From: JANRJY01 sp033763735
Lineage (GTDB): Bacteria; Bacteroidota; Bacteroidia; Cytophagales; UBA9547
DNA length: 64,000 nucleotides
NCBI GenBank assembly: GCA_033763735.1
Contig: JANRJY010000073.1
Location: 56,757 to 120,756, forward strand
Reading direction: 5' to 3'
Position 1 is the first letter of the stretch. Each line of letters opens with the position of its first letter. Positions 27,627-35,461 of the stretch are shown here, in pieces. Under the pieces are notes generated by a model. It was not told the origin of the DNA, ran no database searches, and saw only the letters and a list, made by a program, of their open reading frames with translations. Made by a program: the position numbers and the translations under genes.

Positions 27627-28976
27627 TTAATTGTTTAAAAACAGCATCATGTCGTCTGTTTTAAGGAAGTCGTTTGTTTTATAGACAAGGTTGCTTTCCT
27701 TGTCTGTAATGAGGAAGAAAGGTAGTCCTACTTTCAGTTCTGGAAATCTTGCATCGTTTTTGAATTCCTGAAACAAAGGGGATGTGTCGTACACTTTCAA
27801 AAGGATTACGTTTTTGAGTGCCTCGTTGAAAGGTTTGTTTGATTGGGTGATTTTCTGAAATTCTTTGCAGTTGGTACACCAGTCTGCATGAAAGTCTACA
27901 AAAACCAGTTTCCCTTTTTCCTTTGCCACTTTGTAGGCTTCTTCCTTGTCTAAGTACCAAGTCAATTCTCCTTTGGTTTCTGTTTTAGGTGAAGCAATTG
28001 TAGCTGCTTCTGTGCTTGTGTTGGCTTGTGGGATCATGGCTCTCATTAGGACTAGGCTACCTACAATGCCCGAAAGCAACAGGAGTGCTTTTCTCATCTT
28101 TTGGTGTGGCATGTATTCGTCTGACTGGTAGTAATAGGCTGCTATGATGATGGCTGCCACGCCAAACGAAATAGTAATGGTTGCATTTTCACTAAAACCG
28201 TATCCTAAAAGTGCTTTGTCGAGGTAGATGTAAGCAAAATAGACAATTAAGCCCCCTAAAGCGAGTTGTGCGTATTTCATCCATGCTCCCGATTTCGGAA
28301 GGGACAATCCAAATACTCCTATCAAAAGAAATGGCAGTCCCAATCCTGTGCCAAAGGCAAGCATTTTTAATGCAGCGATTGTAGCCAAGTTGATAGAGAA
28401 GTCGTTGCTTTGTGACGCAATGCCAATTAGAATACTTACAACTACAGGACCGACACAGGCGGAGGAAAGCAAACCTGCTCCCATTCCCATGAGATAGGTG
28501 CCAAAGACTCCTTTGTTTTTGGATTCGCCTGAGGCTCCCGAGAAAATGGGGATGTTCAGTAATTCAATGGAAGATAGCCCTAAAAGAAATATACAGATGG
28601 CTATGACGAGGTTTGCTGTCGGTAACCGCAATACGGTGTTAAAAGCTCCGCCAGTGGCAGATGCTATGATTCCGAACAAAAAGTACATGGATATGATGCC
28701 CCCAAAGTAAAATAAGGGATGAATGAATTTTTGGGTGCTGCTTGTGCGTGATTTTAGAATGTTGACTGTGATAGGGTACAAGGGATAAGTACAAGGCAGT
28801 AAGCTTGCCAATGTGCCTCCTACTAGTAAAAATAAATAGGCAGTGATTGAATTATCTCCCGTGGACAATTGTGTTTCTACCCAAGTGTTTATATCGGCTA
28901 ATGGGGATTGGGCAAAACATAGGGATGGTACGGCTGCCAATAAGGCAACCGTACTCCATTGAAAAATCCTATTCAT
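27627..28976 (-). CDS. DsbD-like thiol:disulfide transmembrane electron transporter
   Basis: The protein has 449 residues. After an N-terminal signal-like helix, a DsbD/CcdA-type membrane domain carries the first conserved Cys (SLLPCTYPLYP, C62) and the second (SSACVGPVVVS). The C-terminal domain is thioredoxin-like, with WCTNC (CTNC at 367-370). The family takes electrons from cytoplasmic thioredoxin and passes them to periplasmic proteins. It begins 3 bp after a signal-peptide-bearing arsenate reductase homologue and shares the operon with TrxB, so a role in reducing those exported enzymes is a specific, testable inference. Confidence 0.9.
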   Translation of the reverse strand: MNRIFQWSTVALLAAVPSLCFAQSPLADINTWVETQLSTGDNSITAYLFLLVGGTLASLLPCTYPLYPITVNILKSRTSSTQKFIHPLFYFGGIISMYFLFGIIASATGGAFNTVLRLPTANLVIAICIFLLGLSSIELLNIPIFSGASGESKNKGVFGTYLMGMGAGLLSSACVGPVVVSILIGIASQSNDFSINLATIAALKMLAFGTGLGLPFLLIGVFGLSLPKSGAWMKYAQLALGGLIVYFAYIYLDKALLGYGFSENATITISFGVAAIIIAAYYYQSDEYMPHQKMRKALLLLSGIVGSLVLMRAMIPQANTSTEAATIASPKTETKGELTWYLDKEEAYKVAKEKGKLVFVDFHADWCTNCKEFQKITQSNKPFNEALKNVILLKVYDTSPLFQEFKNDARFPELKVGLPFFLITDKESNLVYKTNDFLKTDDMMLFLNN

Positions 28977-28979
28977 GGC

Positions 28980-29678
28980 TTACTTACTGTATAGTGAAAA
29001 AATGTAAAACATTTCTGTTGCTATTTGTTTGCAACGTTCATCATATTTAGCTTCTTCTTCTGGCGTACCATCAAAAGCTTTTGGATCTTCGAAGGGAATG
29101 GCAACCCTTAATGTGGAACCTTCTACTGTGGGACAGGTTTTGTCTGCTTGCGAACATGTCATGACCGCACAGAAATTGCTTTTGGGGTTTGGATCATCAC
29201 TGTATTTTTTGGAAAATGCTTTGATGGATTGGGCATCATCTGCATACTTGACTTCATAAACAGGATTTTTGTCTTCAGATAATGGCGTAATCTTAAAACC
29301 AGCATTGGTCAATGCTTTGACGGCTCTTGGATTGAACGCGGTTGCTTCCGTACCTCCTGAAAAACAGCTTACACCTTTTATCCCATAATAGTCTGCTGCT
29401 GTCTGTGCCCATATTTGTGCCATGTGGCTACGTCTGGAATTGTGAGTACAAATGAAAACGAGACTTGCTTTTTGTTCTGCTGAAAGTTTTGACTTCAAAA
29501 ACAAGGTGACTTTTTTTAATTGGTCTTTGCGCTCCTGTGGTATTTTGTCAAAGTCTTTCGGTATCGCTTCTATATAGGCTTTGAGTTTTGGGTACGGTTT
29601 GCTTTCTTGGGTCTCCTGTACAAAAGAAGATAACAAAAGGACACTTACTCCTAAAAGGATTCTGCTTAACGTTTTCAT
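28980..29678 (-). CDS. Exported arsenate reductase homologue (LMW-PTP fold, thioredoxin type), copy 1
   Basis: The protein has 232 residues, with a signal peptide (MKTLSRILLGVSVLLLSSFV). A helical N-terminal extension precedes the CX5R P-loop (CTHNSRR, C77-R83). The pair C175/C182 (CSQADKTC, C-x6-C) matches the resolving cysteines of the S. aureus pI258 / B. subtilis ArsC class, and FEDPKAFDG places the acidic loop Asp. This suggests arsenate reduction through an intramolecular disulfide passed to thioredoxin. The signal peptide puts the enzyme outside the cytoplasm, which is unusual for ArsC. Confidence 0.85.
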   Translation of the reverse strand: MKTLSRILLGVSVLLLSSFVQETQESKPYPKLKAYIEAIPKDFDKIPQERKDQLKKVTLFLKSKLSAEQKASLVFICTHNSRRSHMAQIWAQTAADYYGIKGVSCFSGGTEATAFNPRAVKALTNAGFKITPLSEDKNPVYEVKYADDAQSIKAFSKKYSDDPNPKSNFCAVMTCSQADKTCPTVEGSTLRVAIPFEDPKAFDGTPEEEAKYDERCKQIATEMFYIFSLYSK

Positions 29679-29708
29679 GTTTTATTTGATGTTTAGAGAT
29701 TTTAAAGT

Positions 29709-30338
29709 TTATTGAATCAAACTTTTTATTAACGAGAATGCGTAGAGCGTTTCGGTTGCTATTTGTTTGCAACGTTCATCGTATTTAGCATCCTGCAAAT
29801 TGGTATTGTCGAAGGCTTTGGGGTCATCATAGGGCGTAGATACACGTAAAGCTGCGCCAGGAATGAAGGGGCAATTCCCGTCTGCTTCCGAGCAGGTCAT
29901 TACTGCACAAAAACCGCTTTGGGGATTGGATGGGTCGTCATATGTTTTTGAAAAACAAAGTACTCCTTGTTCATCAGGGCTGTAGACTACTGTATAGTGT
30001 GGGTTGGGTACTTCTGCTGCTTTTTGTACCTCAAATCCTGCCCTTTGGGTTGCTTTGATGGCGTTGGGGTTAAAGGCTGTGGCTTCTGTGCCTCCAGAAT
30101 ATGTGGTTACTTCTTTGAAGCCGTAGTAAACAGCTGCTGTCCTCGCCCATATTTGCCCAAAGTGGCTTCTACGTGAATTGTGTGTACAGATATAAATCAG
30201 TTCTGCTTTTTCACCTGCCTTGATTTTGGCAGCTACATACTGGCTTATCTTTGCCAAGGTCTGCTTTCTTGCTTCGGAAATTTCGCTAAAGTGGTTTTCC
30301 GCTTCTTGGATGTACTGTTTAATTTTTGGAAATAACAT
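29709..30338 (-). CDS. Cytoplasmic arsenate reductase homologue (LMW-PTP fold, thioredoxin type), copy 2
   Basis: This 209-residue protein is homologous to its two neighbours but has no signal peptide. The P-loop is CTHNSRR (C51-R57), the resolving pair C149/C156 (CSEADGNC), and the acidic loop YDDPKAFDN. It therefore keeps all three redox cysteines of thioredoxin-coupled arsenate reductases. The N-terminal helical extension of about 45 residues is shared with the paralogues and absent from classical ArsC. It lies 17 bp after trxB, whose product would recycle its thioredoxin partner. Confidence 0.88.
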   Translation of the reverse strand: MLFPKIKQYIQEAENHFSEISEARKQTLAKISQYVAAKIKAGEKAELIYICTHNSRRSHFGQIWARTAAVYYGFKEVTTYSGGTEATAFNPNAIKATQRAGFEVQKAAEVPNPHYTVVYSPDEQGVLCFSKTYDDPSNPQSGFCAVMTCSEADGNCPFIPGAALRVSTPYDDPKAFDNTNLQDAKYDERCKQIATETLYAFSLIKSLIQ

Positions 30339-30355
30339 GGCTTTTGAATTTTATT

Positions 30356-31306
30356 TTATGCTTTTATGGAATGTGTTTCTGTTTCAAGGGCTGCTAAATA
30401 TCTTTCCGCTTCAAGAGCTGCCATACAGCCTGTTCCAGCAGCAGTGATGGCCTGACGGAATTTTCTATCCTGCACATCGCCACAGGCAAATATGCCCGCA
30501 ATGTTAGTTTCTGTAGAATCAGGTTTGGTAATGATGTAACCTTGCTCGTCCATTTCGATAAAGGGCTTGAAAACCGATGAATTGGGGGTGTGGCCTATGG
30601 CCACAAAAAAGCCTTTGGCAGGAATGAACACTTGGCTCTTCGTTTTTATATTCCTTACTAATGCTCCCTCTACTTCTTCTTTACCCACAATGTCCACGGT
30701 TTCTGTATTCCAATAGATTTTGATGTTTGGTTTGTGCAGAACTCTCTGCTGCATGATCTTGGAAGCCCTAAGTTCGTCACGTCTTACCAACATGTGTACT
30801 GTAGTGCAAAGTTGTGAGAGATATAAGGCTTCTTCACAGGCAGAATCGCCACCGCCGACAATTATTACTTCTTCTCCTTTGTAAAAAAAGCCATCGCATA
30901 TTGCACAGGCAGAAACACCAGCGCCATTGAGACGTTGTTCGGCTTCCAAGCCTAGCCATTTGGCGGAAGCCCCTGTAGAAATGATGACGGTTTCAGCAAC
31001 GAGGGTCTTTTCTTCGTCTATGGTCACGTAGAATTGTTGACCTGCAAAATTCACACCTGTAACAGAGCCATATCTTATGTCGGTGCCAAATCGCTCCGCC
31101 TGTTGTTTCAGGTTGTCCATCATTTGTGGGCCTGTGATGCCTTGGGGATAACCTGGGAAATTTTCCACATCATTTGTGATCATCAACTGTCCCCCAGGCT
31201 GTGGCCCTGTGTACATCACGGGTTTTGTATTGGCTCTTGACGCGTATATTGCGGCAGTATAACCAGCGGGCCCTGCCCCTATAATGAGTGTTTTAATCTG
31301 TTCCAT
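30356..31306 (-). CDS. trxB: Thioredoxin-disulfide reductase
   Basis: This 316-residue flavoprotein has an N-terminal FAD motif (IIGAGPAGYTAAIYASRA), the redox-active CAIC (C134-C137, in SACAICDGFF), an NADPH-binding GGGDSACEEA and a C-terminal FAD-contact segment (GIFACGDVQD). It reduces thioredoxin with NADPH. Placement between arsenate reductase genes indicates a dedicated electron supply for arsenate reduction and, through thioredoxin, for the DsbD-like protein. A separate housekeeping trxB is expected elsewhere in the genome. Confidence 0.95.
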   Translation of the reverse strand: MEQIKTLIIGAGPAGYTAAIYASRANTKPVMYTGPQPGGQLMITNDVENFPGYPQGITGPQMMDNLKQQAERFGTDIRYGSVTGVNFAGQQFYVTIDEEKTLVAETVIISTGASAKWLGLEAEQRLNGAGVSACAICDGFFYKGEEVIIVGGGDSACEEALYLSQLCTTVHMLVRRDELRASKIMQQRVLHKPNIKIYWNTETVDIVGKEEVEGALVRNIKTKSQVFIPAKGFFVAIGHTPNSSVFKPFIEMDEQGYIITKPDSTETNIAGIFACGDVQDRKFRQAITAAGTGCMAALEAERYLAALETETHSIKA

Positions 31307-31367
31307 GAGTGTTTTCTGTTCTCAGCTTTTCTGCCTGTTTGCGAAAATTGGCTATTATGTCCATTGT

Positions 31368-32093
31368 TTATTTGCTACTTTCTGTCTTTAGGTTCATTTG
31401 CTTTTTGACGTAATCGAACAGGAAAAACATTTCTCTGGCGAGTTGTTTTGATGTCTCGTCATATTTCACCTGTTCGGATGGTGTACCGTCATAGTATCTT
31501 GGGTCTTCTAAAGGCAATGAAACCCTTGCTACTGCACCTGGCACTACTGGGCAAGACTTGTCTGCTTCGGAACATACCATGATGGCACAAAAGCCCTGTT
31601 GTGGGTTTTGTATGTCGGTGTACTTTTTAGAATACAGTATCCAAGAGGAATTGGACTTATCGGGACTTACAAAGTATTTGGGATTCTTTCCCCCAGGGGA
31701 TGTAGAAACTGAAAATCCAGCCCTTTTCAGTGCGTTGGCCGCTCTTATGTTAAAGGCTGTGGCTTCTGTGCCTCCTGAAAAGAAAAATACGCTGTCTACA
31801 CCGTAATAGGCTGCTGCTGTTTGTCCCCATACTTCCCCCATTTGGCTTCTGCGGGAATTGTGGGTGCAGATGTACAATAAGTCGGCTTTCTTGTGTTGGG
31901 CTCTTGTGTTCAGAATGTAATTGCCGATTTCCTGTAGGGCTTGCTTCCTTTCTTCAGCTATGGTATTGAATTCGGAAGGTAATTTGTCGCAATACTTTTT
32001 CAGCTTGGGGAAGAAGCTGTTTTGAGCCTCTGCCAAATTACTTAATAGTAGCACGGCTACGAGTACGGATTTGAAGATGTTTTGAGTTTGCAT
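31368..32093 (-). CDS. Exported arsenate reductase homologue (LMW-PTP fold, thioredoxin type), copy 3
   Basis: The protein has 241 residues from the ATG at 32091-32093, where a signal peptide begins (MQTQNIFKSVLVAVLLLSNL, cleavage near AEA-Q). The 46 extra upstream codons reach into arsM and were rejected. The P-loop is CTHNSRR (C76-R82), the resolving pair C174/C181 (CSEADKSC) and the acidic loop LEDPRYYDG. It is the third paralogue in this operon and the second with export signals. It starts 31 bp after arsM. Confidence 0.85.
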   Translation of the reverse strand: MQTQNIFKSVLVAVLLLSNLAEAQNSFFPKLKKYCDKLPSEFNTIAEERKQALQEIGNYILNTRAQHKKADLLYICTHNSRRSQMGEVWGQTAAAYYGVDSVFFFSGGTEATAFNIRAANALKRAGFSVSTSPGGKNPKYFVSPDKSNSSWILYSKKYTDIQNPQQGFCAIMVCSEADKSCPVVPGAVARVSLPLEDPRYYDGTPSEQVKYDETSKQLAREMFFLFDYVKKQMNLKTESSK

Positions 32094-32124
32094 TTTATTT
32101 ATGGATTTAAGGTTATGGTTTCTC

Positions 32125-32976
32125 TTAACAGCATCCCGTACCGGGTGTGCAGCAATTGGTATCTGGTTTTTCGGCATATACTGTGATGCTGTACACCCCT
32201 TTTCCACTTGCTTTGTAATCTGCCAGTTCATCGGGTGAAAGGTAGTTGAGCAAAATGGCGTCTGGTATGTGGATGGCTTTCTCTTTTTGCAGGACTATGT
32301 TCTTGAAACCTGTCTGGTGGATGATGTTGAGATAGGTTTCTTTTTGTAATGCTCCTGCTACGCATCCTGCGTACATTTCTGCTTCTTTGCGGATGCCATC
32401 AGGCAGTTCGCCTTTGAGGACTACATCGGAAATGCTGAAATGTCCTTTGGGTTTTAATACCCTGAATACTTCTTTGAATGCTAGTTCTTTATTCGGCACC
32501 AGATTGAGTACGCAGTTGCTTACTACTACATCGGCTTTGTTCGCTGCCATTGGTAAGTCTTCGATGTCGCCCAAACGAAATTCCACGTTTTTAAAGTCTA
32601 GCTTTTCTGCGTTGGCTTTCGCTTTGGCAATCATGCCTTCGGTCATGTCTACGCCTATTACTTTTCCTGTTTCGCCTGTGATTGCTCTTGCTACAAAACA
32701 GTCGTTTCCTGCTCCTGAACCCAGGTCTACGACGGTATCGCCTTCTTTGATCTGGGCAAACTCGGTAGGAAGACCACAGCCTAAACCCAGGTCTGCATCG
32801 GGGTTGTACCCTTCGAGCTTATTGTATTCTTCGCTCATGATGGTGTAGTCCATCGTGTCGCAACAGGCACCTGCCCCGCAACAACTGGTTTCATTTGTCT
32901 CTTTGGACTGGTTGGCTATCTCGCTGTATTTTTCTTTTACGAGTTCTTTTAAACGGGTTGCTTCTGTATGTTCCAT
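32125..32976 (-). CDS. arsM: Arsenite S-adenosylmethionine methyltransferase
   Basis: This 283-residue protein has SAM motif I VVDLGSGAGND (residues 81-91) and the three conserved ArsM cysteines in context: GLGCGLP (C67), SNCVLNLVP (C154) and AGCVAGALQ (C204). Additional Cys pairs occur near the N-terminus (SCCGAGACCD) and at the very end (NCCTPGTGCC), probable As(III)-binding sites. It methylates arsenite to mono-, di- or trimethylated species. It is second in the operon, after arsR, and has an ArsR-type operator motif of its own upstream. Confidence 0.95.
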   Translation of the reverse strand: MEHTEATRLKELVKEKYSEIANQSKETNETSCCGAGACCDTMDYTIMSEEYNKLEGYNPDADLGLGCGLPTEFAQIKEGDTVVDLGSGAGNDCFVARAITGETGKVIGVDMTEGMIAKAKANAEKLDFKNVEFRLGDIEDLPMAANKADVVVSNCVLNLVPNKELAFKEVFRVLKPKGHFSISDVVLKGELPDGIRKEAEMYAGCVAGALQKETYLNIIHQTGFKNIVLQKEKAIHIPDAILLNYLSPDELADYKASGKGVYSITVYAEKPDTNCCTPGTGCC

Positions 32977-33001
32977 TTGTCTATCTATTTAATTGTATAA
33001 C

Positions 33002-33015
33002 GCAATATTACGATT
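33002..33015. promoter_or_regulatory. ArsR-type operator motif upstream of arsM
   Basis: The 14-mer GCAATATTACGATT is identical to that upstream of arsR (33381-33394). It covers a TAATATTG -7-like element on the minus strand (complement of 33003-33010). A matching -33 TTG is only found 24 nt away, so the promoter is weaker than that of arsR. It lies in the 57-bp gap between arsR and arsM. Confidence 0.6.
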
Positions 33016-33033
33016 GATTAGGGTAAAAAAAGG

Positions 33034-33363
33034 TCAACAACATTCGCTTGTATTTTTGTACGAACCAAAGAGTTGTGTCAAGTCCATTTGTATGTCGTTC
33101 CATACTTTTTCGTTGATACAGTAACAGATGCTTGTGCCTTCTATTTCGCCTTTGATGATGCCAATTTCTTTCAGTTCTCTTAGGTGCTGGGAAATGGTGG
33201 ACTGTGACAAGGGTAGCTCTTCTACCATGTCGTTACAGATACACGCTTGTCTTTTGATGAGCATTTCAATGATGGCCACTCGTGCAGGATGCCCCAATGC
33301 TTTGAAGATTACTGCTCGTTTGTTTTGTATTTCGGTAAAGCCTTCTGTTTTGGTTACGCCCAT
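33034..33363 (-). CDS. arsR: ArsR-family arsenite-responsive repressor
   Basis: The protein has 109 residues from the ATG at 33361-33363; the upstream in-frame codons fall inside the operator. The winged-helix core has FKALGHPARVAIIEML and the recognition region LPLSQSTISQHLREL. CIC (C41, C43, in QACICNDMVEEL) corresponds to the As(III)-binding ELCVCDL motif of classic ArsR, and ECC at the end could supply a third thiolate. It probably represses its own operon until arsenite binds. Confidence 0.92.
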   Translation of the reverse strand: MGVTKTEGFTEIQNKRAVIFKALGHPARVAIIEMLIKRQACICNDMVEELPLSQSTISQHLRELKEIGIIKGEIEGTSICYCINEKVWNDIQMDLTQLFGSYKNTSECC

Positions 33364-33375
33364 TGCTCTGTTATT

Positions 33376-33413
33376 ATATTGCAATATTACGATTAATAAA
33401 AATACGAAGCAAA
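33376..33413 (-). promoter_or_regulatory. ars operon promoter with overlapping ArsR operator
   Basis: On the minus strand TTTG (complement of 33410-33413) precedes, by exactly 20 nt, TAATATTG (complement of 33382-33389), one base off TAnnTTTG. A perfect 12-bp palindrome ATATTGCAATAT (33376-33387) covers the -7 element, and the 14-mer shared with the arsM site lies at 33381-33394. Repressor binding here would block RNA polymerase. The arsR start codon is 12 nt downstream. Confidence 0.65.
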
Positions 33414-33682
33414 CTTTGGCTAAGAATAAATTTTACCTTTCCCACAAATTAGGATAATTTCAGCTTAGTGAAACATTAGGAAGATTAGCAGCCTACAGAC
33501 TCAAAGAAAGATGTGCTGCGACTCCACAGCACAAGGAAGAATGGATTTTGCAACTTGGCAATAGTGCAATAAAATGTCTCAATTTAGTAATGTTATACCC
33601 TCATTAAAAATTAAATATTTCTGCAATAAGCCTTTGGATAATTAATTTGAAATTCTTAAGCTTGTAAAAAGGAGTTTTACTT
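33414..33682. other. Intergenic region between arsR and the orphan plus-strand gene
   Basis: No ORF with a credible start is seen. The sequence is AT-rich with a short palindromic stretch (TGTGCTG...CAGCACA region, about 33511-33530). It ends with a strong Shine-Dalgarno-like AAAGGAG just before the gene at 33683. Confidence 0.4.
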
Positions 33683-34186
33683 ATGTCTAGTATAAGAGCA
33701 TCGGAAATTATCGAGAAATATCTTAAGGAAGTAACAGTCCATCTGACGGAGCACTTCTTTCAAAAGAAAGATGAATTCAGAAAGTCATTGTCGCCAGATT
33801 TAGCTGCTGAATATGCTCTTTGTTATTGGGCAGATGATGGATGTCTTTACTGTACTGAGGATGGACAGCAGTGGGATGTTGTCAGATGCATAACCCTGAA
33901 AGATGATATGGCTGATACAAATGCAGTAATCACCGCTCAAGTTCTACGCTATGGCGGATCCCCTCCTAATTGGGCAGAATGGGGCAAAGGAGAGGTAAGT
34001 CCTGGACAATCTACAACTATTGGATCCGGATCAGGGCCGTTTTTTACTATAGTGGGAGTTGCTGGCGGTGCAACCTTTACATGTGGGGATCAACTTAATA
34101 TAGTGTTAAAAGTGAATGGCACATCCAGTTTTCAGTTCGAATTATTCGGTAGGTTGGCTGGGAAATACATGGCACTGGTTTCATGA
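33683..34186 (+). CDS. Orphan hypothetical protein with a strong Shine-Dalgarno
   Basis: The protein has 167 residues and is not recognised. The N-terminal half is helical and charged (EIIEKYLKEVTVHLTEHFFQ) and contains a CLYC pair. The C-terminal half is Gly/Ser/Thr-rich with likely beta strands (STTIGSGSGPFFTIVGVAGG). There is no signal peptide. AAAAAGGAG lies about 8 nt before the ATG, a site unusually good for this phylum, which hints at transfer from another lineage. It stands alone on the plus strand between the ars operon and the YhcG-type gene. Confidence 0.6.
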   Translation: MSSIRASEIIEKYLKEVTVHLTEHFFQKKDEFRKSLSPDLAAEYALCYWADDGCLYCTEDGQQWDVVRCITLKDDMADTNAVITAQVLRYGGSPPNWAEWGKGEVSPGQSTTIGSGSGPFFTIVGVAGGATFTCGDQLNIVLKVNGTSSFQFELFGRLAGKYMALVS

Positions 34187-34231
34187 TCTATCAATAATTT
34201 GACATCAATTTTTAATAGGTAGAACTAGTTT

Positions 34232-35317
34232 TTATTCCAATTGCTTTTTAAAATCTTCTTTGCTTGGCAATAAGTCTTTGTATTCGGAGGCAAAGATTTG
34301 GGTGTTGTTTTCTGGCAAGGTGAATTCTACTACTGCTTTTTTGTTTTCCTTGCAAAGCACAATGCCAATGGTTGGGTTCTCGTCTTTGGTTTTCTGGGTG
34401 CGGTCGTAGTAGTTGACGTACATCTGCATCTGTCCAATGTCCTGATGGGTGAGTTTGCCTATTTTGAGGTCTATGAGTACAAAACAACGTAGCAGCCTGT
34501 TGTAAAAAACGAGGTCAACAAAGAAGTGATCACGTTCTAGCGTGATGCGCTTTTGCCTTCCTGCAAAAAGGAATCCTTTTCCAAGTTCGAGCATGAAATG
34601 CTCCAGCTTGTTTATGATGGCTGTTTCTAGGTCTAATTCGGAATAGCGGTTGTCTTCCTTCAGGTCCAGGAACTCCAATACAAAGGGGTCTTTGATGATG
34701 TCCAGTGTTTTTTCTACTATCTGGCCTTTCTTTGCCAGTTCTTTTACACCTTCTTTGTCTCTGCTGAGTGCCAAGCGTTCATACAGGGAAGAATGGTATT
34801 GTCTTTCGAGTTCTCTTACTGACCAATTTTGTGAGATGGCCTCAATTTCGTAGAAATTGCGTTCTTCCTCTTTCTCTACTTTCATCAAAAGAAGGTGGTG
34901 AGTCCAGGAAAGTTCAAAAATCCGCAAGGCATTTGCAGCTTCTTCACTATTGGTTTTAGTTAGTTCCAATTTTGCAATCAGTGATTGCGTTTTTGACTCT
35001 TTCGTAGATTTTGCAATCAGTGATTGCAAAATTCGCTGCTCGTAAGTCAAGAAGAATTGTCTAAAATAGAATATGTTACGCTGAGAATAGCCTTTACCAA
35101 ATTCCTTTGTTAGTTCTTCACTCAGGTGTTTTATTAACTCTTTGCCGTATTCCGCTTTTTCTTTGCCCTGTTGTTCTTCTTCAACAATCATGCGACCAAT
35201 CTCAAAATGGGTTAGAAGCATGGTTGTATTAATGTTTCGAACAACACTTTTTCTGGCTTCCTCTATGAGGATTTTGATGTCCTGTACTAAGCTATTATTA
35301 CTAATTGATTTTTTCAT
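34232..35317 (-). CDS. YhcG/DUF1016-type PD-(D/E)xK nuclease
   Basis: The protein has 361 residues. The N-terminal DUF1016 domain (ARKSVVRNINTTMLLTHFEIGRMI ... GKGYSQRNIFYFRQFF) precedes a C-terminal nuclease-like domain with RHFFVDLVFYN-type strand (here HFFVDLVFYNRLLRCFVLIDLKIG), giving a D-x(n)-D-x-K core. An internal tandem (QSLIAKSTKESKTQSLIAKLE) repeats a short phrase. The family is common in accessory and restriction-rich regions. A remnant of a DnaC-like gene lies directly upstream (35362-35412), suggesting this gene arrived by recombination. Confidence 0.85.
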   Translation of the reverse strand: MKKSISNNSLVQDIKILIEEARKSVVRNINTTMLLTHFEIGRMIVEEEQQGKEKAEYGKELIKHLSEELTKEFGKGYSQRNIFYFRQFFLTYEQRILQSLIAKSTKESKTQSLIAKLELTKTNSEEAANALRIFELSWTHHLLLMKVEKEEERNFYEIEAISQNWSVRELERQYHSSLYERLALSRDKEGVKELAKKGQIVEKTLDIIKDPFVLEFLDLKEDNRYSELDLETAIINKLEHFMLELGKGFLFAGRQKRITLERDHFFVDLVFYNRLLRCFVLIDLKIGKLTHQDIGQMQMYVNYYDRTQKTKDENPTIGIVLCKENKKAVVEFTLPENNTQIFASEYKDLLPSKEDFKKQLE

Positions 35318-35361
35318 TTGTCGAAGATAAAGTGGTGTATGATAAGAACCAAAAATGGTGT

Positions 35362-35412
35362 TTAAGTACGTTTGTCTTTGGTGTTTCTGTCAAAAGAAAC
35401 AAGGTTGAACAT
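35362..35412 (-). pseudogene. Remnant of a second DnaC-like ATPase C-terminus
   Basis: The minus strand reads MFNLVSFDRNTKDKRT and then a stop. The intact ATPase 50 bp away ends MLNLISFDRNTPDKRL, so 12 of 16 residues are identical. An in-frame stop precedes the Met. This is the tail of a diverged homologue, left by recombination or partial duplication next to the YhcG-type gene. Confidence 0.65.
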
Positions 35413-35461
35413 TTATTCGCTTTTTGATTGATTTTTATAAGGTGCTCATGAATGCTGAATC

